64,000 bases of DNA, taken from positions 45,901-109,900 of the forward strand of contig CAYRFE010000007.1 of assembly GCA_964423645.1 (NCBI GenBank), given 5' to 3'. Below, one piece after another: positions 37,330 to 47,260 of the stretch (the stretch's first letter is position 1; each line of letters opens with the position of its first letter). The position numbers and the translations under genes were made by a program. Origin of the DNA: CAYRFE01 sp964423645 [NCBI: uncultured bacterium] (GTDB lineage Bacteria > Macinerneyibacteriota > Macinerneyibacteria > Macinerneyibacteriales). Below the pieces are notes generated by a model. It did not search any database and had not been told where the DNA came from. It saw only the letters and a list, made by a program, of their open reading frames with translations.

Positions 37330-37385
37330 TGCCGATGGGCAGTTACCTGCATGAACCTGAGCATAGCGTGTAAAATATAGTGGAA

Positions 37386-38642
37386 ATGCGTGTTGATACC
37401 TATTATACTCAGGTTAAGAAAATAGCGGAGGATTTGATGGGTACGATATCTGATACCATGAATATTTTATCTCTTATAGATAGGGATGTTGCGTTATTTC
37501 ATGACGAGACGAGAGTATACAAAGATCAAATGAAAGCGCATATTTCACCGTGTGCGTTTCTTGTTATCGGCGGTGCTGGTTCTATCGGGCAGGCAGTCGT
37601 CAAGGAATTGTTTAAACGTAATCCTAAAGTATTACATGTCATTGATATCAATGAGAATAATCTTGTCGAACTCGTGCGCGATATTCGAAGTTCACTCGGC
37701 TATATCGATGGTGATTTCCGCACCTTTGTCATAGATTACGGCAGTGATATCTTTTCGCAATTCTGGAAACAGACGAACTATGATTACGTGTTTAATTTAT
37801 CCGCATTAAAACATGTACGCAGTGAAAAGGATATGTTCTCACTGTACCGCATGTTTGATGTGAATGTGTTTCATAACCACCGGATCCTCACAGAATTTGA
37901 CGTTGCGCATGTAAAAAAAATGTTCTGTGTATCCACCGATAAAGCCGCAAACCCCGCAAATGTGATGGGGGCATCGAAACGATTGTTAGAATTATTATTA
38001 CAATCATACAGCGATACAGTGCCGTACTCGTCAGCACGTTTTGCCAATGTCGCATTTTCCGACGGAAGTTTGTTGCACGGGTTTGAACAACGTATGAAGA
38101 AGCGTCAACCGATATCTGCACCGTCGGATGTAAAGCGGTATTTTTTTACTCCGGAAGAAGCAGGATTGTTGTGTGTGTTTTCGGCACTTTTCGGCGAGAA
38201 TAGGGATATTTATTTTCCCAAACTTGACGAAACGAAAAATTTGATTACCTTCAAGGATATTGCCGTTCGATATATTACCGCGCAAGGGTACGACGCGTAT
38301 GAATGTGCATCCGAAGAAGAAGCTCGTGCGCAATCATCCGAGCTTATTGGTCAACGCAAATGGCCGTGTTTTTTCTTCACAAGCGATACCACCGGTGAAA
38401 AGCCGTATGAGGAATTTTTTACACCGGGAGAAACAGTCGATATGACCACCTACCATGATATCGGTGTCGTAAAAAACAAACAACCCGAAAATTCCCACGA
38501 TATTCAACGATTCATATATGAGTTAAAAAAACGTCGCGACACAATGGATGTAGACAAAAACGAGCTTGTGTCGTTACTACAGCAGGTAATACCCGAATTC
38601 GAGCATGAGGAAAAGGGTAAAAATTTGGATCAGAGGATGTAA
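37386..38642 (+). CDS. CapD-like nucleotide-sugar 4,6-dehydratase
   Basis: The protein has about 418 residues. An N-terminal segment of ~55 residues precedes the NAD motif VIGGAGSIGQAV. ALKHVRSEKD, STDKAANPANVMGASKR and RFANVAFSDGS follow, placing it in the PF02719 polysaccharide-dehydratase family with the usual MxxxK active site. It lacks the N-terminal membrane domain of PglF/CapD-type proteins. ATG 37386 is chosen over GTG 37380, but both are possible. Next to an initiating transferase, it may make the first sugar of the repeat unit. Confidence 0.75.
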   Translation: MRVDTYYTQVKKIAEDLMGTISDTMNILSLIDRDVALFHDETRVYKDQMKAHISPCAFLVIGGAGSIGQAVVKELFKRNPKVLHVIDINENNLVELVRDIRSSLGYIDGDFRTFVIDYGSDIFSQFWKQTNYDYVFNLSALKHVRSEKDMFSLYRMFDVNVFHNHRILTEFDVAHVKKMFCVSTDKAANPANVMGASKRLLELLLQSYSDTVPYSSARFANVAFSDGSLLHGFEQRMKKRQPISAPSDVKRYFFTPEEAGLLCVFSALFGENRDIYFPKLDETKNLITFKDIAVRYITAQGYDAYECASEEEARAQSSELIGQRKWPCFFFTSDTTGEKPYEEFFTPGETVDMTTYHDIGVVKNKQPENSHDIQRFIYELKKRRDTMDVDKNELVSLLQQVIPEFEHEEKGKNLDQRM

Positions 38643-38646
38643 TGCC

Positions 38647-39336
38647 GTGAAACGACTGTTCGATTTATTCGTTTCTTTATTGGTGCTTCTATGTTTTTTG
38701 CCGTTTGGATTGATGATTGCCGTCATACTGAAATTAACAGGTGAAGGCGAAATATTTTATCTGCAGAAACGAGTCGGAAAGAATCAAAAAGTATTTCATA
38801 TGATCAAATTCGCGACGATGCTTAAGGCAAGTCCTGCGCTTGGGAGCGGTGATATTACGCTGAAAAATGACCCGCGAGTGTTGCCGATGGGAAGGTTTTT
38901 GAGAAAAACCAAACTTAATGAATTTCCTCAGTTTATTAATGTGCTTATAGGCGACATGAGTCTTGTCGGTCCTCGACCGCTCACGCAAAAGAATTATGAT
39001 TACTACTCAGACAATGAAAAAAATATAATTGCATCGATGCGTCCCGGCATTACAGGAATAGGGTCGCTTTATTTCCGTGATGAAGAAAGCCTGCTTGCAG
39101 GGAAAACGATTGATGAGAATATCCGATATTATAAAGAAAACATCGCACCGCTCAAGGCACAACTTGAAAAGTGGTATAAAGTTCATTGTACTGTTTTTTT
39201 AGATATAAAAATAATGTGGATGACCGCTATTGCCGTGGTGAACCCTACAAGTCGTTATAGTGCACGTTTTTTTAACACAATAATTGATCACACGCCTCAA
39301 TATAAAGAACAAAGAGAAAGAAGGATGATACGGTGA
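38647..39336 (+). CDS. Initiating sugar-phosphate transferase (PglC/WcaJ C-terminal type)
   Basis: The 229-residue protein belongs to the bacterial sugar transferase family. It transfers a sugar phosphate from a nucleotide sugar to undecaprenyl phosphate. It has one N-terminal membrane segment ([19 protein letters not shown]), [46 protein letters not shown] and [10 protein letters not shown], all canonical. GTG 38647 gives the standard KRLFDL start and has AGAGGA upstream. Its stop overlaps rmlA (GTGA). Confidence 0.9.
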   Translation: MKRLFDLFVSLLVLLCFLPFGLMIAVILKLTGEGEIFYLQKRVGKNQKVFHMIKFATMLKASPALGSGDITLKNDPRVLPMGRFLRKTKLNEFPQFINVLIGDMSLVGPRPLTQKNYDYYSDNEKNIIASMRPGITGIGSLYFRDEESLLAGKTIDENIRYYKENIAPLKAQLEKWYKVHCTVFLDIKIMWMTAIAVVNPTSRYSARFFNTIIDHTPQYKEQRERRMIR

Positions 39337-40199
39337 AGGGAATCATTTTAGCGGGTGGAACGGGTAGTCGGTTATACCCGATCACACAGGCGGTGTGTAA
39401 ACAACTTTTACCGATCTATGACAAACCGATGATCTATTACCCGTTGTCAACACTCATGTTGGCAGGTATTCGGGATATACTGATCATTTCAACCCCCGAG
39501 GATTTACCTGCCTTTCGTGCAATGTTCGGAACCGGCGGACAGCTTGGGCTGTCGCTTTCATATGCTCAACAAGATTCACCGCGCGGTATTGCAGAGGCAT
39601 TTCAAATCGGCGCGGATTTTATCGGCTCCGACCCTGTGTGTCTGATATTAGGTGATAATATTTTTTACGGGCAGGGATTTACTCCCTTACTCATGCATGC
39701 AGTTGAAAAAACACATGGTGCGACAATATTCGGTTATTATGTGCGTGATCCGGAGCGATATGGTGTGGTTGAGTTTGATGACACGTACCGTGTGTTATCC
39801 ATTGAGGAAAAACCGCATAATCCGCGATCAAATTACGCGATCGTCGGACTATACTTTTATGACAATAGCGTGGTATCAGTTGCAAAAGATTTACAGCCGT
39901 CGTCTCGCGGTGAGCTGGAAATTACCGATATCAATAAGATCTACTTAGAACGTGGCGATGTGTCCGTTCAGATTCTCGGACGCGGTTTTGCATGGCTTGA
40001 TACAGGGACACATACGTCAATGGTTGATGCGACATTGTATGTAAAAACTATTGAAGAGCGGCAAGGTCTAAAAATTGCGTGTATTGAAGAAATCGCCTAT
40101 AAAAAAGGGTTTATCTCAAAAGAACAGTTGTTAGTTTTAGCAGAACCGCTCTTGAAATCGGGATATGGAGAGTATCTGCAGCACATCGCAAAGGAGTAG
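39333..40199 (+). CDS. rmlA: Glucose-1-phosphate thymidylyltransferase
   Basis: RmlA makes dTDP-glucose, the first step of dTDP-L-rhamnose synthesis. The 288-residue length is typical. [34 protein letters not shown] and [11 protein letters not shown] are diagnostic. The start is GTG, with AAGGA upstream, and overlaps the previous gene. Confidence 0.96.
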   Translation: MKGIILAGGTGSRLYPITQAVCKQLLPIYDKPMIYYPLSTLMLAGIRDILIISTPEDLPAFRAMFGTGGQLGLSLSYAQQDSPRGIAEAFQIGADFIGSDPVCLILGDNIFYGQGFTPLLMHAVEKTHGATIFGYYVRDPERYGVVEFDDTYRVLSIEEKPHNPRSNYAIVGLYFYDNSVVSVAKDLQPSSRGELEITDINKIYLERGDVSVQILGRGFAWLDTGTHTSMVDATLYVKTIEERQGLKIACIEEIAYKKGFISKEQLLVLAEPLLKSGYGEYLQHIAKE

Positions 40200-40201
40200 T
40201 C

Positions 40202-40747
40202 ATGCCGTTTACGTTTTCTCATTGTAAAATCTCAGATGTACTACTTATTGAGACACAGCTTTTTAGTGATAATCGCGGATATTTTATGGAAGAGTATAAG
40301 CGATCTGATTTCATCGCTCATGGAATTCATGACGAGTTTTTTCAGGACAATCATTCTTATTCACGCAAAAATGTGGTACGCGGTTTGCATTATCAAATGG
40401 CTCCGCACGCACAAGCAAAACTTGTTCGCGTGATCAAGGGTGCGATCTGGGATGTGGCAGTCGATATTCGTCGTTCGTCTCCTACATTCGGTCAATGGGT
40501 TGCGGAGGAATTATCTGCCGAGAATCGTCGTATGCTCTATATCCCCGAAGGATTTGCGCATGGGTTTTGTGTGTTGGGTGAAGAAGCGGAAATTATGTAT
40601 AAGTGCAGTAAAGAATTCTCATCCGCACACAATGCAGGTATCGCGTGGAATGATCCTGATATCACCATTACGTGGCCGGTGATCGATCCGATCCTTTCAG
40701 AGCAGGATACACGTTTTCCGTTATTAAAGGATGCTCGGGTTTTTTAA
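40202..40747 (+). CDS. rmlC: dTDP-4-dehydrorhamnose 3,5-epimerase
   Basis: The 181-residue protein has the RmlC signatures NRGYFMEEY, QDNHSYSRKNVVRGLHYQ (with the catalytic histidine), VAVDIRRSSPTFGQW and IPEGFAHGFCVL. It performs the third step of rhamnose synthesis. It lies between rmlA and rmlD with almost no spacing. Confidence 0.95.
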   Translation: MPFTFSHCKISDVLLIETQLFSDNRGYFMEEYKRSDFIAHGIHDEFFQDNHSYSRKNVVRGLHYQMAPHAQAKLVRVIKGAIWDVAVDIRRSSPTFGQWVAEELSAENRRMLYIPEGFAHGFCVLGEEAEIMYKCSKEFSSAHNAGIAWNDPDITITWPVIDPILSEQDTRFPLLKDARVF

Positions 40748-41629
40748 ATGACTCCTGTCGTATGGGTCATCGGCGCAAAGGGGTTATTGGGAAAAGAACT
40801 TTGTGAGGCGATTACGTTCAGAGGATGGACGTGTCTGCAAACCGATAAAGAAATTGACATTACCGACAGAGTGGCGTTACGGGCGTTTTCGCTAGGAAGA
40901 AAAATTGATTATATGATCAATTGTGCGGCGTATACTGCCGTTGACACAGCTGAGAACGATTCGGAACAGGCGTTCTTGATAAATGCGACCGGTGCTGAAA
41001 ATTGTGCTCGTACAGCGGCAGAAACGGGCGCTGTTTTGGTGCATATTTCAACTGATTATATATTTGACGGTCACTGCAGTCGGCCATATACAGAAAATGA
41101 CATACCGCATCCGTGTAATGTGTACGGCGCTTCGAAGCTTGAAGGAGAACAACGTATAGCCAAGTGTGCGGACAAATATTTCATTATACGTACTGCAGGT
41201 CTTTTTGGAGTACACGGAAAAAATTTTGTGGCAACGATGCTCTCATTGTTTTCGAAAAAAAGCGAATTACATGTGGTTGATGATCAGATCGCTACTCCTA
41301 CGTATGCCGTTGATCTTGCTGATGCAGTTTGCCGAATTATTGATACGCGAAGCACTGAATACGGAATATATCATTTTACCAACCAAGGACAGGTCACATG
41401 GTATGAACTTGCGTGTGCACTATATACGTATGTACGCACAAAAGGACTGTGTTCACACAAGGTTCACATAAAACCGGTCAGCAGTGCTGAATACGGCAGT
41501 ATTGCTGTACGACCTCTGTATTCCGTACTGTCGAAGGAGAAATTTACGCGTGTTTTTGCCGTGTCAATCCCGTCATGGGAAGATGCGTTGACCCGCTATG
41601 TAGGTTCATTAACCGCAAGGACAGAGTAA
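40748..41629 (+). CDS. rmlD: dTDP-4-dehydrorhamnose reductase
   Basis: The 293-residue SDR protein has the glycine motif VIGAKGLLGKEL, NCAAYTAVDTAENDSEQAFLIN, STDYIFDG and the catalytic YGASKLEGE. It reduces the final intermediate to dTDP-L-rhamnose. The ATG follows the rmlC stop directly. Confidence 0.95.
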   Translation: MTPVVWVIGAKGLLGKELCEAITFRGWTCLQTDKEIDITDRVALRAFSLGRKIDYMINCAAYTAVDTAENDSEQAFLINATGAENCARTAAETGAVLVHISTDYIFDGHCSRPYTENDIPHPCNVYGASKLEGEQRIAKCADKYFIIRTAGLFGVHGKNFVATMLSLFSKKSELHVVDDQIATPTYAVDLADAVCRIIDTRSTEYGIYHFTNQGQVTWYELACALYTYVRTKGLCSHKVHIKPVSSAEYGSIAVRPLYSVLSKEKFTRVFAVSIPSWEDALTRYVGSLTARTE

Positions 41630-41630
41630 T

Positions 41631-42656
41631 ATGAGAAAATTTAAAACAATACTGGTCACCGGAGGCGCAGGATTTATCGGATCGAATTTTATACGATATG
41701 TATTCGAACAGACCGATTTTTGCGGGACACTTATTAACGTCGATAGTCTTACCTATGCAGGCAAGAGAGAGAATCTGGCTGATATTGAAACACACTATGC
41801 TTCAAACGGGCGGTATGTATTTATTATGCAGGATATCGGTAATTATAGTGAAATGGAAAATATTATCACGACGTATGTGGTGGATGCGATCGTGCATTTT
41901 GCCGCGGAAACGCATGTTGACCGTTCAATTTTCGGTCCGAGTGAGTTTATTCACACCAATATTATCGGCACATTTACGTTGCTTGAAATAATTCGAAAAC
42001 GCAATGAAAACGGGTATCCGATTCATTTTCATCATATATCAACTGATGAAGTGTACGGTTCATTGGGAGCGGAAGGATATTTTTCTGAAACCTCTCCCTA
42101 CGATCCCCGTAGTCCGTATTCGGCCTCAAAAGCTTCTTCCGATCATTTGGTAAAGGCGTATTATCACACGTACGGTATACCGATCACCCTTTCAAATTGC
42201 AGCAATAATTACGGCCCGTATCAATACCCGGAGAAATTTATTCCACTGATGATCACGAATATGGTGCAGGGGAAACAACTGCCTATTTACGGTGACGGGA
42301 AAAATATTCGTGATTGGGTATTTGTCGACGACCATAATGCGGCGGTGTGGACAATACTTTCCAAGGGACAATGCGGAGATACGTATGCGATCGGCGGCGG
42401 AAATGAATGGGAGAATATCGAGTTAGTGAAATATATATGTGAAATAACCGCTCAACTTACCGGAAAACCAGTTGCTGAGTATCTGAGTTTGATTACTTAT
42501 GTTTCTGATCGTAGCGGTCATGATCGTCGGTATGCGATAGATTGCACGAAATTGAAGCGGGATCTCGGCTGGAAACCATGCGTTGACTTTGCTGACGGGA
42601 TCGCACTCACCGTGCGATGGTACTGTAAGAATTTGAAACAGGTTGCTGAGCAGTGA
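41631..42656 (+). CDS. rmlB: dTDP-glucose 4,6-dehydratase
   Basis: The 341-residue protein has TGGAGFIGSNFIRY, HFAAETHVDRSI, STDEVYGSLG, YSASKASSDHLV and NNYGPYQYPEKFIPLMI, all RmlB signatures. It carries out the second step. The gene order here is rmlA-C-D-B, giving a full rhamnose pathway. Confidence 0.97.
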   Translation: MRKFKTILVTGGAGFIGSNFIRYVFEQTDFCGTLINVDSLTYAGKRENLADIETHYASNGRYVFIMQDIGNYSEMENIITTYVVDAIVHFAAETHVDRSIFGPSEFIHTNIIGTFTLLEIIRKRNENGYPIHFHHISTDEVYGSLGAEGYFSETSPYDPRSPYSASKASSDHLVKAYYHTYGIPITLSNCSNNYGPYQYPEKFIPLMITNMVQGKQLPIYGDGKNIRDWVFVDDHNAAVWTILSKGQCGDTYAIGGGNEWENIELVKYICEITAQLTGKPVAEYLSLITYVSDRSGHDRRYAIDCTKLKRDLGWKPCVDFADGIALTVRWYCKNLKQVAEQ

Positions 42657-42692
42657 CTAAACAGGTAAAAACGCGTGAAAGTCGGTAATACT

Positions 42693-44486
42693 ATGTTAAA
42701 AATAACTGCAATTATAGCGTTTCATAATACAGAAAAAACGTTGGCTCCCGTCTTGGAGCACCTTAAAAACAATGCGATTGATGTGGCGATCATTAATAAC
42801 GGTGCGAACAAAAAGACCATGGATATTGTTGCTCGTTATATGGGTACTACCGTAAAAATTATCAAAGATCAACCGTATGACGGAATATTTCACCTGAAAG
42901 AGCAATTACTCTTAAAAGAACAAATAATGCGTGAGATAGAGGCGGATTGGGTAATTCATTTGGATAGCGATGAGATACTGCAATCTCCGCGTGAAAGCGA
43001 AAGCTTACGGCAATTTATTGAGCGTATGGATAGTCAAGGGTATGATGTGATTGACTGTGATGAGTTTGTATTTGTGCCGATGCAGCCGGATGATGAAGAA
43101 CCCGAAGATTTTGTGCGTGACATTCGGCATTATTATTATTTCCGTTCATTATCTGTGCAACATCACCGCGTACAGCGAGTGAAGGGAGCCTGCATGGATT
43201 GGTCACGAACGGGCGGACACATGGTGTCGCTTGAAGGGCGCACGCTGGCTTCTGAAAAACTGAGAAAACGACATTATATAGGCATATCCTTTGATCATCT
43301 TCGAGGCCAGTATTTAAGTAGGATCAATGATGCCGCTGAAGTTAAAAAAGGCTGGTTCAATACACGAGAAATTGGCGGTTACGATTATATTGTTCGACCG
43401 TCAATCAAGTTATTGAATGATCTGGATTCAGACGGTTGGAAAACGGATAGGCCTTATTCACGACACTTGATTTTTAAAGGACTTGAACAAAATGCCTATC
43501 GTTCGAGGTTTCGTCGGGGTTTGTTTTTGCTGTTTAAAAATCCTGAAAAATTCATGAAGATTATTCGATCAAAGTGGCGTAATTATTTTCCGATATCAGA
43601 TAAAAAGGGAAATAACGAGAGTGCCCCATGCGTTGATGCCTTTTCGCCGATGCCTTTTGTTGTCGGTGTTGCACGAAGCGGAACAACTTTGTTGCGGTCA
43701 CTTCTGGATGCTCATCCCGATATGGCGATACCCACAGAAACGCAGTGGTTTGCAGGTGTCATTGGTGTCATGTTGCGCAATCCGGGTGATGTGCGCGGTA
43801 TTGTTAAAGAGATTCGACTCTCACCTAATTGGCTAGAGCGTGAGGTCAGAAACGGTGTATTGAAAAATATTCTCAAGCTTCATGAACAAAGCAACCCAGG
43901 CAATACCATTCGAAGAATTTATGCGGCATACGCCGCTAAGCACGGGGCAAAACGATACGGCGATAAAACACCCAGACATTCGAACTTTATGGCAGATATT
44001 TCCAAAATACTACCCGAAGCAAGGTTTGTCCATATTATCCGAGACGGTAGAGATGTTGCACTTAGCCTTCGTGAGGTATGGTGGGGTACAAAAGATATCA
44101 GACGAGCGGCATGTACATGGATTAATACCATACGTGAAGCTCGGCAGCAAGCTCAGGAACTGCCGCATTATATGGAAGTGCGTTTTCATGAGTTGGTTGA
44201 AAACCCTGATAAAGTATTGCGAGATATTGGTGCGTTTTTAGAAATCGACCTTGATTATACACGCTTATGCAAAACGAGTAACCCACAGAGAAATGCGATC
44301 AATCTGCAGGAAAACAGTTCAATGGTTTTAGATAAAAATCAGTCAAAGAAAAATATGAGATTTACTTCATTAGACGATTCTCGCATCAACAGATGGAAAA
44401 CGGAAATGCCACCTGAAGAAATTGCGGCATTTGAACGCATTGCAGGAGATATGCTGAGTGATTTGGGGTATGAACGAACGACATAG
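42693..44486 (+). CDS. GT2 glycosyltransferase-sulfotransferase fusion, copy 1
   Basis: The 597-residue protein joins two enzymes. Residues 1 to about 265 are GT2-like (ITAIIAFHNTEKTL, DxD-type HLDSDE at 91-94). Residues 320-597 are a PAPS-dependent sulfotransferase. The 5'-phosphosulfate loop is GVARSGTTLLRSLL (from 325) and the 3'-phosphate segment is FVHIIRDGRDVALS (445-458). Such a protein could add a sugar and sulfate to the same chain. ATG 42693 matches the paralogue; GTG 42675 is the alternative. Copy 2 is at 45424. Confidence 0.87.
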   Translation: MLKITAIIAFHNTEKTLAPVLEHLKNNAIDVAIINNGANKKTMDIVARYMGTTVKIIKDQPYDGIFHLKEQLLLKEQIMREIEADWVIHLDSDEILQSPRESESLRQFIERMDSQGYDVIDCDEFVFVPMQPDDEEPEDFVRDIRHYYYFRSLSVQHHRVQRVKGACMDWSRTGGHMVSLEGRTLASEKLRKRHYIGISFDHLRGQYLSRINDAAEVKKGWFNTREIGGYDYIVRPSIKLLNDLDSDGWKTDRPYSRHLIFKGLEQNAYRSRFRRGLFLLFKNPEKFMKIIRSKWRNYFPISDKKGNNESAPCVDAFSPMPFVVGVARSGTTLLRSLLDAHPDMAIPTETQWFAGVIGVMLRNPGDVRGIVKEIRLSPNWLEREVRNGVLKNILKLHEQSNPGNTIRRIYAAYAAKHGAKRYGDKTPRHSNFMADISKILPEARFVHIIRDGRDVALSLREVWWGTKDIRRAACTWINTIREARQQAQELPHYMEVRFHELVENPDKVLRDIGAFLEIDLDYTRLCKTSNPQRNAINLQENSSMVLDKNQSKKNMRFTSLDDSRINRWKTEMPPEEIAAFERIAGDMLSDLGYERTT

Positions 44487-44579
44487 TGGAAAAATATGTG
44501 GGTTAGGGGAGGGGCGACGTTACAGTGATAATTATGTATAATAATGACCCTTTTTGGTGTTTTTGGGGTTTGATTGCGA

Positions 44580-45395
44580 ATGAGTTGTTCAAATAAGATG
44601 GAAAGGATGACGGTGTTTTTCAAAGCGTTCATTCCTACATGCATTCTGAAAACGATGCGTAGAATTAAGATTGTCATAGTTTATAAAGGAAATCGCTACC
44701 AATGCCCGTTTTGCGGATCATTTTTACGTAAATTTATTCCATCTGGAGAATCACATTCGATATTGCGTGAGAAAAAGGTAATAGGTGGGGGATACAGAAA
44801 AAATGTGTCTTGCCCTGTATGTTATTCAACCGATAGATCCCGCTTATTGTACCTTTTTTTGCGATATTTGACAACTATTTGTACTGAAAGAATGTCAGTG
44901 TTGCATATTGCACCCGAACCTCAATTACAACGTTTTTTAGAAAGCATTCCGAAAATTTCATACCTCAGTGCAGATATAAATGAAAAAAAAGCCATGGTGC
45001 AGATGGATATTATGCATATTCAATATCCTGATGAGTATTTTGATGCAATCATATGTTCACATGTGTTAGAACATGTTGATAATGATTTAAAAGCCATGGC
45101 TGAATTATACCGCGTGTTAAAAACCGGCGGCTGGGCAATACTTCAAGTACCGTTTTCTCCTGTTTTACAAGAGACATTTGAAGATCCGTCAATTGTTACA
45201 CCCGAGGAACGAGAGAAAAAATTCGGACAGAATAATCATGTCCGTTTGTATGGGAATGATTATGTACAACGATTACATTCAGTCGGGTTTCACGTTGATG
45301 TCTATAAATGGCGGGAAGATCCGATTTCTATTCATAATGGCAATAATGTTTATTGTTTGAACGAGCAAGAACCGATATTTTTTTGTAAAAAATGA
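44580..45395 (+). CDS. SAM-dependent methyltransferase with N-terminal zinc-ribbon-like cysteines
   Basis: The ~271-residue protein has CPFC and CPVC pairs in its first third, which probably bind zinc. A methyltransferase core follows (VLHIAPEPQL, DAIICSHVLEHVDNDLKAMAELYRVLKTGG). The start is uncertain among ATGs at 44580, 44598 and 44607. It sits between the two GT-sulfotransferase fusions, so it probably acts on the same glycan. Confidence 0.78.
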   Translation: MSCSNKMERMTVFFKAFIPTCILKTMRRIKIVIVYKGNRYQCPFCGSFLRKFIPSGESHSILREKKVIGGGYRKNVSCPVCYSTDRSRLLYLFLRYLTTICTERMSVLHIAPEPQLQRFLESIPKISYLSADINEKKAMVQMDIMHIQYPDEYFDAIICSHVLEHVDNDLKAMAELYRVLKTGGWAILQVPFSPVLQETFEDPSIVTPEEREKKFGQNNHVRLYGNDYVQRLHSVGFHVDVYKWREDPISIHNGNNVYCLNEQEPIFFCKK

Positions 45396-45423
45396 GAAAA
45401 TCCCAAAGGATAAGGAGAATCAC

Positions 45424-47238
45424 ATGCTGACAATCACTGCTATCATCGCCGTTCACAACGGAGCAAAAACGATCGGCCCCGTTTTAGCGCATTTATATGA
45501 AAACGACATCGATGTCTATGTAATCGATCATGGCTCGACTGATTCAACTATTGATGTTATTGCTGACTATAAGGAGAAAAAGGTCAAAGAAGTTCGTTAT
45601 ATGGCATATGACGGGGTATTGCGGTTACAAAAAATATTGGAAATGAAAGAAGATATTATTCGTACCTTGCATGACGGGTGGGTAATTCATATAGATGCTG
45701 ATGAGATCATGGATTCCCCTCGAAAAGACGAAACATTACGACATATGATCGAGCGAATTGACCGCGAAGGGTATGATGTTATTGATTGTGACGAATTTAT
45801 TTTTGTGCCGATGCACCCCGATGACGATGAGCCGAAGGATTATATCAATGCGATGCGGTATTATTATTACTATAAGCCAAAAAACTTCAAACTTCATCGT
45901 GTTCAGCGAGTAGCCGGCGCGAAAGAAAAAGACTGGTCACAATCATCCGGTCACGGATTGTCATTGGAGGGAAGAAAACTTGCACCGGAGAAAATTTGCA
46001 AACGTCATTATATCGGTATATCATTTGATCATTTACGCGGGCAATATATCAGTAGGGTGTTTGACGGGAAAGCATTATTACGAGGATGGCATAATGTACG
46101 GACCGGTTTAAATCCCCAATCAATAGTCAGACCATCTGTGCGTGCATTGAATAATATTGATCGTGACGGTTTGGTAACCTCTCGACCATATACGTATCAT
46201 TTGATTTTTCGCAGGCCATTTATGGAAGAATTTTTTAGAAAATGTAAAAAAGCTCTCGCGCTTTGCAGGAAAAGTCCGACGTCATTGTTGAAGCTCATTA
46301 TATATAGAAAAAAAATTCAAAAAAATCTTTATGGAACAATAAATGATCAGGAAAATAGCTCAACAACGATTTCGCATGAAAGGACGCCAATGCCGTTTAT
46401 CGTTGGTTGCGGGAGAAGCGGCACAACTTTGTTACGATTATTACTTGATGCACATCCCGATATGGCCATTCCGCATGAGACAGCATGGTTGAAAGACATT
46501 CTTCCCGTATTAGTACATTCTTCTTTCAAAACATCAGTATTACGGAAAAAACTTCTGGGTTCGGAACAATGGTGCACTATGAATATATCCGAAGGCGAAC
46601 TTGATACTGTATTAGCTCAACATGATGCTACGGTTCCGGAGGAAACTATCAGACGTATTTATAAAACCTACGCGGATAAACACTCTGCGGTCCGATATGG
46701 CGATAAAACTCCCGCGCATTCGTCACATATGATTACACTGTTCAAACTTCTTCCCGAAGCACGGTTTATTCATATTATTCGCGATGGTCGGGATGTAGCG
46801 GAAAGTTATCGACGTGTGTGGTTTGGGTTACAAGATATTCGCCAACTGGCGTATTTATGGGTGACTCGTATTCGTGATATTCGTCAACAAGCTGAGTATT
46901 TACCCTATTACATGGAAGTGCGCTATGAAGAATTGGTAGCTGATCCCGAAAAAATCCTGCGAAAAATCGGTGAATTCATCGATCTTTCGTATGATCCCAT
47001 ACAATTGGAAGCCTATAAACATGCTGATGAGCGATTGAGCGAGGTAAAGGATCGTGTTTTGGATGGAAAATTCATATCGAATGAAGCGTTTAAGCAAACT
47101 CATCTTTTGACCATGCAACCTCCGACCACCTCTCGAATCGGTAAATGGAAAACGGAATTGACGTCGGATGAAATCGCTACGTTTGAACGCATTGCAGGAG
47201 ATATGTTGAGTGATTTGGGGTATGAACGCGCGACGTGA
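45424..47238 (+). CDS. GT2 glycosyltransferase-sulfotransferase fusion, copy 2
   Basis: The 604-residue protein has the same order as copy 1: a GT2-like domain with HIDADE (DADE at 91-94), a linker, and a sulfotransferase with GCGRSGTTLLRLLL (from 328) and HIIRDGRDVAES (449-461). The last ~20 residues of both copies are almost identical. AAGGAG lies eight bases before the ATG. The two proteins probably arose by duplication, with the methyltransferase between them. Confidence 0.88.
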   Translation: MLTITAIIAVHNGAKTIGPVLAHLYENDIDVYVIDHGSTDSTIDVIADYKEKKVKEVRYMAYDGVLRLQKILEMKEDIIRTLHDGWVIHIDADEIMDSPRKDETLRHMIERIDREGYDVIDCDEFIFVPMHPDDDEPKDYINAMRYYYYYKPKNFKLHRVQRVAGAKEKDWSQSSGHGLSLEGRKLAPEKICKRHYIGISFDHLRGQYISRVFDGKALLRGWHNVRTGLNPQSIVRPSVRALNNIDRDGLVTSRPYTYHLIFRRPFMEEFFRKCKKALALCRKSPTSLLKLIIYRKKIQKNLYGTINDQENSSTTISHERTPMPFIVGCGRSGTTLLRLLLDAHPDMAIPHETAWLKDILPVLVHSSFKTSVLRKKLLGSEQWCTMNISEGELDTVLAQHDATVPEETIRRIYKTYADKHSAVRYGDKTPAHSSHMITLFKLLPEARFIHIIRDGRDVAESYRRVWFGLQDIRQLAYLWVTRIRDIRQQAEYLPYYMEVRYEELVADPEKILRKIGEFIDLSYDPIQLEAYKHADERLSEVKDRVLDGKFISNEAFKQTHLLTMQPPTTSRIGKWKTELTSDEIATFERIAGDMLSDLGYERAT

Positions 47239-47260
47239 TAAGTATAGGCGATCTTCGAAT

